A stretch of 64,000 nt of DNA, taken from positions 62,001-126,000 of the forward strand of contig NZ_ATXK01000003.1 in NCBI RefSeq assembly GCF_000421645.1, in the 5' to 3' direction. This document shows positions 58,752 through 64,000 of this stretch, piece after piece. Numbering within the stretch: the first letter of the stretch is position 1; each line of letters begins with the position of its first letter. The notes under the pieces were generated by a model, which did no database searches, was not told the DNA's origin, and saw only the letters and a list, made by a program, of their open reading frames with translations. Origin of the DNA: Aurantimonas coralicida DSM 14790 (GTDB lineage Bacteria; Pseudomonadota; Alphaproteobacteria; Rhizobiales; Rhizobiaceae). Both the position numbers and the translations under genes were made by a program.

Positions 58752-59726
58752 TCAGGAGCCCTTGTCGAAGCGCGTCGTCAGTTGCTCGACATTGGTCTCG
58801 AGCGAGGTCAGGCCCGGGGCGGTCAGATACCAGGTGGCTGGGTTCAGATAGACGACATGGTCCGAACGCCACGCCTTGGTGTTCTCGACCAGTTCGTTCT
58901 CCAGCAGCGCCGCTGCGGCGCCCTGGCCGATGGCGGCGTCGCGGTCGATCACGAACAGCCAGTCCGGATCGGTGTCGGCGATATATTCGAACGAGACCGC
59001 TTCGCCGTGATTGGCGGCTTCGAGGCCGGGGTCCGCCGGCGTGACGCCGAACTCGGCGTGCAACAGCCCGAAACGCGAGCCGGCGCCGAAGGCGCTGATG
59101 CGGTTGCCGGTGGTCATGACGATGAGGCCGGTGCCGATGCCGGCCGACGTCTCCTTCAGGGCGGCGATCCGGCCCTGCAGATCCGCGATCCGCTGCTCCG
59201 CCAGGTCGGCCTTGCCGAAGATGGCGCCGAGCGTGGTGATCCGCTCGAAGGCACTGGCGAGGAGATCGCCGCCATCGACGGTCATGTCGATGGTCGGCGC
59301 GATCCGTGCCAGCGCCTCGGTCTGTTCGCTGGAGCGCCCGCCGGCGATGATAAGGTCGGGGGCGAGGGCGGCGACCGCCTCGAAATCAGGCTCGAAGATC
59401 GAGCCGACCTTCGGCGTGGCGTCGCCGGCATAGTGGGCGAGATAGTCCGGGAACGGCGCGGCCGGCAGACCGGCCATGGGAACGTCCAGCGCGTCGAGCG
59501 TATCGATAGACGCCATGTCGAAGACGACGACCGTCTTCGGCTCGGCCGGAATGACGACGTCGCCGCGATAGGTCGAGACCGTCATCTCGCCGGATGCCGG
59601 CTCCTGGGCGAGCGCCGGCGCCATGGACAGCGCCAGGCCGCACCAGGCCGCGATCAGGTGCGGCAAGAGGCGGCGGCGGGACGATGGCGCCCCAAAGCGG
59701 GCCGAAACGGGCTGGAATGCGGACAT
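58752..59726 (-). CDS. Iron-siderophore ABC transporter substrate-binding protein (CeuE/YclQ/FatB-like)
   Basis: 324 residues with an N-terminal signal (cleavage near ALA-QE, about 45) and a type III periplasmic-binding fold. VVVFDMASIDTLDALDV, EPDFEAVAALAPDLIIAGGR and LNPATWYLTAPGLTSLE fit the CeuE/YclQ/FatB group, which bind petrobactin-like or other catechol siderophores. ATG at 59726 has AGGA upstream. Promoter region has a TGA-N9-TCA box. Confidence 0.92.
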   Translation of the reverse strand: MSAFQPVSARFGAPSSRRRLLPHLIAAWCGLALSMAPALAQEPASGEMTVSTYRGDVVIPAEPKTVVVFDMASIDTLDALDVPMAGLPAAPFPDYLAHYAGDATPKVGSIFEPDFEAVAALAPDLIIAGGRSSEQTEALARIAPTIDMTVDGGDLLASAFERITTLGAIFGKADLAEQRIADLQGRIAALKETSAGIGTGLIVMTTGNRISAFGAGSRFGLLHAEFGVTPADPGLEAANHGEAVSFEYIADTDPDWLFVIDRDAAIGQGAAAALLENELVENTKAWRSDHVVYLNPATWYLTAPGLTSLETNVEQLTTRFDKGS

Positions 59727-59782
59727 GTCTGATCCTTTGCGAGTCTGCCGGACGGCGGGCCGACAGGGCTGAGTGGATAATA

Positions 59783-59797
59783 TGAAAATCATTGTCA
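59783..59797. promoter_or_regulatory. Iron-responsive operator (RirA/Fur-like) upstream of the siderophore-binding protein gene
   Basis: TGA-AAATCATTG-TCA. Read on the minus strand it contains a perfect -35 TTGACA. The surrounding ATGAAAATCATTGTC is also close to a classical Fur box. It is 57 bases upstream of the ceuE-like gene. Confidence 0.6.
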
Positions 59798-59856
59798 AGA
59801 TTAGCAGTGCTTTGGCAGCAGGGCGCGGACCGGCGAGCTTCCGCAACACTTCCACA

Positions 59857-59881
59857 TAACCTGAGAATTGAAATCATGTTT
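59857..59881. promoter_or_regulatory. Iron-responsive operator (RirA-type) upstream of the SIP gene
   Basis: TAACCTGA-N9-TCATGTTT, sharing the exact right arm TCATGTTT with both boxes at the asbA/receptor gap. It is about 115 bases upstream of the siderophore-interacting protein gene. Confidence 0.65.
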
Positions 59882-59995
59882 AGTCCGGGCTATGGCGGCC
59901 CGGAAGAACCGGCGGTGGCCGTCGCGCCGTGCCGGACGGGCGGGCTGGGGCGACGAGGCCCGCCGCCGTAATGACAGACAGGGAAGCAGTGCCGC

Positions 59996-60742
59996 ATGAA
60001 GCACGAGATCATTCGCGTTCGCCATGAATTGCGGCGACGGGACCTTGAGGTCAGCCGGGTCGAATATCCGACGCCGGGCATGCTCCGCATGACCCTGACC
60101 GGAGAGGAACTGGAGGGGTTCCACAGCCCGTCCGCCGACGACCATGTGAAGCTGTTCATTCCGCAGTCCGACGGCGAGCCGGCGATGCGCGACTACACCC
60201 CGCGCCGCTACGATGCGCAGACGCAGTCGCTGGTCCTCGACTTCGCGCTGCATGACGGAGGCCCGGCCACGCTCTGGGCGCGCTCGGCGAAGGAAGGGGA
60301 TCGCCTGCAAATCGGAGGGCCGCGCGGGTCGTCCATCGTGCCGCATGATTTCGACTGGTGGCTGATGGTCGGTGACGAGACCGCGCTGCCGGCGATCGGC
60401 CGGCGGCTGGAAGAGTTCGCGCCCGGCACGCCGGTCACCACGCTGGTCGCGGTCGAAGGCCCGGAAGAAGAGCAGGCGCTTGCGACCCGGGCAGCGCATC
60501 GGCCGCTCTGGGTGCACCGGCCGCTTGCGGCCGCCTCCGACCCCGCGCCGATTCTTGCAGCGCTGGCCGATCTGTCGCTGCCGGAGGGCGAGGGCTTCGT
60601 CTGGATCGCGGCAGAAAGCCGCGTCGCCAAGGCCGTCCGCGCCCATGTGACCGACGTTTGGGGCCATCCCAAGCAATGGCTGAAATCCAGCGGCTACTGG
60701 AAGCTCGGCACCAAGGACAGCCATGAGGAATTCGACGATTGA
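59996..60742 (+). CDS. Siderophore-interacting protein (ferric-siderophore reductase)
   Basis: 248 residues. The FAD-binding domain has MRDYTPRRYDAQTQ (RxYTxR motif) and GGPRGSSIVP; the C-terminal SIP half has LMVGDETALPAIGRRLEEF and WIAAESRVAKAVRAHV. ViuB/SIP-like proteins reduce ferric siderophores in the cytosol with NAD(P)H or ferredoxin. It is divergent from the importer and has its own iron box. Confidence 0.93.
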   Translation: MKHEIIRVRHELRRRDLEVSRVEYPTPGMLRMTLTGEELEGFHSPSADDHVKLFIPQSDGEPAMRDYTPRRYDAQTQSLVLDFALHDGGPATLWARSAKEGDRLQIGGPRGSSIVPHDFDWWLMVGDETALPAIGRRLEEFAPGTPVTTLVAVEGPEEEQALATRAAHRPLWVHRPLAAASDPAPILAALADLSLPEGEGFVWIAAESRVAKAVRAHVTDVWGHPKQWLKSSGYWKLGTKDSHEEFDD

Positions 60743-60827
60743 GCACCGGCATCCGCACCCGGTCTGCACCGACGAAAGCCGGGTCCGGCAGCTACCCTTG
60801 CCGCGGATCGCGTGATATCTGCCGGAC

Positions 60828-61238
60828 ATGACGACGCTCCGGCGCTTCCTTGCGGACCGATCCGCGGCCCTCGCGGCCATGCTGATCCTGACCCAGCTTC
60901 TCCTGGGTCAGGCGGCGGCATCGGGTTTTGCCTGCGCCAGGATGGACGCGTCCGCCGCGGCCGGCGTGACCGTCATCTGCGTCGGCGACGGCTTCGAGAC
61001 GCGGTCGGCTCCGGCGGGTAATCAGTCCGAGCACGATTGCTGCGTCGATTGCCCCTCCGCGGCCGGATGCGGCCAGAGCCCGGCCCTGCCGGCGATGGCC
61101 GATCTCGCCTCCTACGCGATCGCCGCCGGCGCCACCGACGCGGTCGTTGCCTGGACGCCGTCGGCCGCCGCCCTCGGCCCGCGCGCGCCGCCGCCGGGGC
61201 TCGCTTTGCAACGCGGCCCACCGCTTCTCTCCGTCTGA
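60828..61238 (+). CDS. DUF2946-like small Cys-containing protein
   Basis: 136 residues: a signal peptide or anchor (about 8-32), then a Cys-rich region with EHDCCVDCPSAAGCGQSP, likely a metal-binding site. The arrangement matches DUF2946-type proteins, which often precede the PCu(A)C copper chaperone. A role in copper handling is inferred from the Cys residues and neighbour. No function is established. Confidence 0.65.
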   Translation: MTTLRRFLADRSAALAAMLILTQLLLGQAAASGFACARMDASAAAGVTVICVGDGFETRSAPAGNQSEHDCCVDCPSAAGCGQSPALPAMADLASYAIAAGATDAVVAWTPSAAALGPRAPPPGLALQRGPPLLSV

Positions 61239-61294
61239 ACAAACGGCCCGACACCTGTCGCGGCCCTGCCTGTCCTGTTCAAATGGAGACTTCC

Positions 61295-61876
61295 ATGTCC
61301 CTTCGCATCACGCTGGCTGCCGCAGCAGCCCTCACGCTCGGCCTGCTGTCGGCCGCTTCCGCCCATGACTACAAGGTCGGCGACCTCACCATCGCTCATC
61401 CGTGGAGCCGTGCCACGCCGCCCAATGCCGCCGTCGGCGGCGGCTACATGGTCATCGAGAACCACGGCGCGTCGGATGACCGGCTGCTCGGCGGCGCGAC
61501 CCCCATCGCCGGCGAGGTCCAGATCCACACGATGGAGATGGACGGCGACATCATGAAGATGCGCCGGCTCGAAGACGGTGTCGCGGTGCCTGCCGGCGCC
61601 ACGGTCGCGCTGGAGCCCGGCGCCTATCACCTCATGCTCATGAACCTGACGGAGCCGCTCACCGAAGGCAGCCGCGTGCCGCTGACCCTGCGGTTCGAAA
61701 AGGCCGGTCCGGTCGAGATGGAACTGGCGGTCGAGGGCATCGGCGCCCGGGCACCGGCCGCGATGGACCACGACCAGCATGGCGGTGCGGCGATGTCGCA
61801 CGGTGCCGGCGACATGCCGGCCGAGACGGGCGGACACGACGCCATGAGCGACGGCGCCGAGCCGCACCAGCACTAG
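61295..61876 (+). CDS. Copper chaperone PCu(A)C
   Basis: 193 residues. Signal peptide (cleavage near ASA-HD, 23). IHTMEMDGDIMKMRRL and AYHLMLMNLTEPLTEG form the H(M)X10M...HXM copper site. The C-terminal tail (about 155-193) is rich in His, Met and Asp (DHDQHGGAAMSHGAGDMP), a likely extra copper-binding extension. The protein would deliver Cu(I) to cytochrome oxidase in the periplasm. ATG at 61295 is preferred (GGAG six bases upstream); one is also in frame at 61283. Confidence 0.9.
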   Translation: MSLRITLAAAAALTLGLLSAASAHDYKVGDLTIAHPWSRATPPNAAVGGGYMVIENHGASDDRLLGGATPIAGEVQIHTMEMDGDIMKMRRLEDGVAVPAGATVALEPGAYHLMLMNLTEPLTEGSRVPLTLRFEKAGPVEMELAVEGIGARAPAAMDHDQHGGAAMSHGAGDMPAETGGHDAMSDGAEPHQH

Positions 61877-61949
61877 GCCGCACTCTCTCCGAACGTAGCC
61901 TGCGGGCTGCGCCCGACGAGGGATCGCGAGGCCGCGCCACGGCGTCGTC

Positions 61950-62168
61950 TTGCGGTCCCGGCGCGGAGCGCGTCCGAGCCGCTTCTCCTTCCTCCGTCAG
62001 CCATCGCAGGATCGGCCATGGCGTCGCCCTGAGTCTTTGCGGGCCGCGGGCCTGCTGGCGATCCTCGCGATCGGCGGGGTGCTGTTTCCGCTGGTCGGCC
62101 TGTCGCTGATCGTGATGCTGACGCTCGATCTTGCGCTCAGCCGGTTCTGGCGGCGCGGACGGGCCTGA
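61950..62168 (+). CDS. Small membrane protein, possible PepSY-TM remnant
   Basis: 72 residues at most from a TTG. The C-terminal half, LLAILAIGGVLFPLVGLSLI and then VMLTLDLALSRFWRRG, is one membrane helix resembling the last helix of PepSY-TM iron/copper-linked proteins. The N-terminal half is low-complexity and may be non-coding. It could be a decayed gene end. The 357-base gap around it holds nothing else that I can support. Confidence 0.35.
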   Translation: MRSRRGARPSRFSFLRQPSQDRPWRRPESLRAAGLLAILAIGGVLFPLVGLSLIVMLTLDLALSRFWRRGRA

Positions 62169-62233
62169 TCGCACGCGGCAGAAGTCACCGGTCCGGCGTT
62201 GCCGGGCCGGCGATGCCTAGAGGCCTGCCCGCG

Positions 62234-63112
62234 TCACTCCGCTGCGGTGGGTGCCAGCATGGCGGGCGCGTCCTCGCGGGCGCGGCGCGAGTGCCGGCGG
62301 GTGGTACGTAGGCGGTTGACGAAGGCGGCGATGAAGATCGCCGTCAGCACCAGCACGATCGTCGCCGCCGGGGCGCTGTCGAGGAAGAAGCTGAGATAGG
62401 TGCCGATGAGCATCGCCGACACGCAGACCGCGACCGAGACGATCAGCATCCGGCCGAAGCTGCGCACCAGCAGGAAGGCGATGGCGCCCGGCGTCACCAA
62501 GAGCGCCACGGCGAGGATCAGGCCGACCGAGGTCAGCGTCGCCACGATGGTCAAGGACAGGCTGGCGAGCAATCCATAGTGCAGGAGGCCGGTGTTGAGC
62601 CCCGAGGCCTGGGCCTGCGCCGGGTCGAAGGCATGGAGCAGCAGGTCCTTCCATTTCAAGAGCAGCAGCGCCGAGACGACCAGCGCGATGATGCCGGAGG
62701 TCATCAGGTCCTTGGCGCCGATCCCCAGCATGTTGCCGAACAGGACATGGTCGAGATGCTCGTTGGTGTGGATCGAGGTGTAGAGGATGATGCCGACCCC
62801 GAACATGCCCGAGAAGACGACGCCCATCACCGTGTCCTGCTTCACCCGGCTGTTGTGCGAGAGATAGCCGGTGAGCAGCGCGCAGGTCATGCCGGCGACG
62901 AAGGCACCGACGATCAGCGGGATGTTGAGCACCCAGGCGAGGACGACGCCCGGCAGCGTGGCGTGGCTGACCGCGTCGCCCATCAGCGCCCAGCCCTTGA
63001 GCACCAGGAAGCAGGAGAGGAGGGCGGTCGGCGGCCCGACCATCAGGACGATCCAGAAGGCGTTCTGCATGAACGGGAACTGGAACGGCAGGAGAAGCTG
63101 GTCGAGGCTCAT
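62234..63112 (-). CDS. sitD: Metal ABC transporter permease (SitD/MntB family)
   Basis: 292 residues, about eight helices, ABC-3 family. LVLKGWALMGDAVSHATLPG is the family signature; LVTPGAIAFLLVRSFGRM follows in the C-terminal half. Second permease of a Mn/Fe (or Zn) importer. ATG at 63112 overlaps the sitC stop. Long C-terminal tail with basic residues. Confidence 0.92.
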   Translation of the reverse strand: MSLDQLLLPFQFPFMQNAFWIVLMVGPPTALLSCFLVLKGWALMGDAVSHATLPGVVLAWVLNIPLIVGAFVAGMTCALLTGYLSHNSRVKQDTVMGVVFSGMFGVGIILYTSIHTNEHLDHVLFGNMLGIGAKDLMTSGIIALVVSALLLLKWKDLLLHAFDPAQAQASGLNTGLLHYGLLASLSLTIVATLTSVGLILAVALLVTPGAIAFLLVRSFGRMLIVSVAVCVSAMLIGTYLSFFLDSAPAATIVLVLTAIFIAAFVNRLRTTRRHSRRAREDAPAMLAPTAAE

Positions 63113-63996
63113 GCCGCTTCCTCCCGGATGGCGTCCGGTCGCGGCGTGGCGAGCGCGGCGGCGGCCTTGCGGCGGGCGGCGATCAGCCCGTGCTTGGGCG
63201 CGAAGACGAAGGCGACGAGGAAGATCACCGTCTGCAGGGTGACGATCACGCCGCCGGTCGCCCCGTCGAGGAAGTAGCTGAGATAGGCGCCGACGAAGCT
63301 GGTGACGGCGCCGATGGCGACGGACAGGCCGATCAGCCGCGGAAACCGGTCCGACAGGAGATAGGCGGTGGCGCCGGGCGTCACCACCATGGCGATGACG
63401 AGGAAGGCGCCGACGGTGACCATCGCGGCGACGATCGCCGCCGACAGGAGCATGAAGAACATCACCTTCAGAAGGTCCGGCCGCAGGCCGATCGAGCGCG
63501 CATGGTTCTCGTCGAAGAAGGTGACCATCAGGTCCTTCCACTTGGCGAGCAGCACGACGAGGCAGACGAGGCCGATGATCGCCAGCTGCAGCGTGTCCTC
63601 AGGCGTGATGGCGAGGATGTTGCCCATGACGATGGTCTGGATCGACACCGAGACCGGGCTGATCGACACCATGAACAGGCCAAGCCCGAAGAAGGAGGTG
63701 AAGATGATGCCGATGATGACATCGATCTTCAGGCCCGAGCGTCCCGACAGGAACAGCATGGCGCCGGCCGCCAGCCCGCCGGCGATGAAGGCGCCGAGAG
63801 AAAAGGGCAGGCCGAGCATGAAGGCGCCGGCAACGCCCGGCACGACCGAATGGCTGAGCGCGTCGCCGATCAGCGACCAGCCCTTCAGCATCAGATAGGC
63901 CGAGAGGAAGGCGCAGACGCCGCCGACGAGGGCCGAGACCCACATGGCGTTGGTCATGTAGCTGTACTGGAACGGCTCGAGCAGCGTGGTGATCAT
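63109..63996 (-). CDS. sitC: Metal ABC transporter permease (SitC/MntB family)
   Basis: 295 residues, ABC-3 family. LMLKGWSLIGDALSHSVVPG is the signature; VVTPGATAYLLSDRFPRL follows. It pairs with SitD. The ATG at 63996 overlaps a TGA (63993-63995) in another frame, fitting the end of a sitB ATPase gene beyond the window. SitABCD imports Mn(II)/Fe(II). Confidence 0.93.
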   Translation of the reverse strand: MITTLLEPFQYSYMTNAMWVSALVGGVCAFLSAYLMLKGWSLIGDALSHSVVPGVAGAFMLGLPFSLGAFIAGGLAAGAMLFLSGRSGLKIDVIIGIIFTSFFGLGLFMVSISPVSVSIQTIVMGNILAITPEDTLQLAIIGLVCLVVLLAKWKDLMVTFFDENHARSIGLRPDLLKVMFFMLLSAAIVAAMVTVGAFLVIAMVVTPGATAYLLSDRFPRLIGLSVAIGAVTSFVGAYLSYFLDGATGGVIVTLQTVIFLVAFVFAPKHGLIAARRKAAAALATPRPDAIREEAA

Positions 63997-64000
63997 CGCC

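Noticed and set aside
59778-59802. Calling the ceuE-like promoter site a Fur box only
   Set aside because: It resembles a Fur box but also has the TGA-N9-TCA spacing shared by three neighbouring sites, so RirA-type control is the simpler common explanation; both remain possible.
1-64000. Signs of a mobile island: integrase, transposase, tRNA attachment site, long direct repeats, CRISPR
   Set aside because: None was found by reading; composition looks even across the window, and gene overlaps suggest long-settled operons.

Overview
The window is GC-rich, densely coded DNA without rRNA, tRNA, insertion sequences, phage genes or CRISPR repeats. It suggests an alphaproteobacterium of the Hyphomicrobiales (Rhizobiales): TRAP and ABC uptake systems linked to divergent regulators, an iol cluster with an IolC-DUF2090 fusion and an RpiR-type IolR, and iron boxes of the rhizobial RirA type (TGA-N9-TCA). 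The order is inferred from gene content; no marker gene is present.

Layout. 1-2.7 kb: TRAP operon 1 (maleate isomerase/Asp-Glu racemase-like enzyme, dctP, dctQ, start of dctM) behind a promoter with two palindromes. 3.0-7.4 kb: a small catabolic operon (cupin, CRYL1-like dehydrogenase, aspartate dehydrogenase, a small ORF, DUF2848) divergent from a FadR-type GntR regulator. 7.4-13.8 kb: TetR regulator and TRAP operon 2 (dctP-dctQ-dctM-NIPSNAP-alpha/beta hydrolase-SDR). 13.8-16.2 kb: MocR regulator divergent from an EamA exporter. 16.2-28.8 kb: inositol catabolism, with hyi-like, iolG and a second Gfo/Idh/MocA gene on the minus strand, and iolR, a sugar ABC transporter and iolC-D-E-B on the plus strand. 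IolR-type palindromes lie at both promoters.

28.9-42.1 kb: an eight-gene operon combining a dipeptide-type ABC transporter with an M81 peptidase, two M20 peptidases and an amidase, divergent from an IclR regulator and a gamma-glutamyltransferase-like enzyme. This looks like scavenging of unusual peptides or N-acyl/gamma-glutamyl compounds. A cardiolipin synthase-like gene follows at 42.2-43.6 kb.

43.7-60.7 kb: an iron island. It holds a petrobactin-type NIS siderophore operon (asbA, asbB, asbC and a fused ACP-AsbE) without asbF, a divergent TonB-dependent receptor, a CeuBCDE/FatBCD-like ABC importer and a siderophore-interacting ferric reductase. Four TGA-N9-TCA boxes lie in the two divergent intergenic regions. 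Between receptor and importer sits a thiol/redox group (YghU-like, DsbA/FrnE-like, TetR, AhpD-like). 60.8-64 kb: a DUF2946/PCu(A)C copper pair, a possible PepSY-TM remnant and the two permeases of a SitABCD-type metal transporter, cut by the window end.

Cross-window pattern: all four operons in which a solute-binding protein gene is followed by its permease gene (two TRAP, the inositol ABC, the dipeptide ABC) carry a strong GC hairpin without a T-tract in that junction, suggesting mRNA processing that favours the binding protein.
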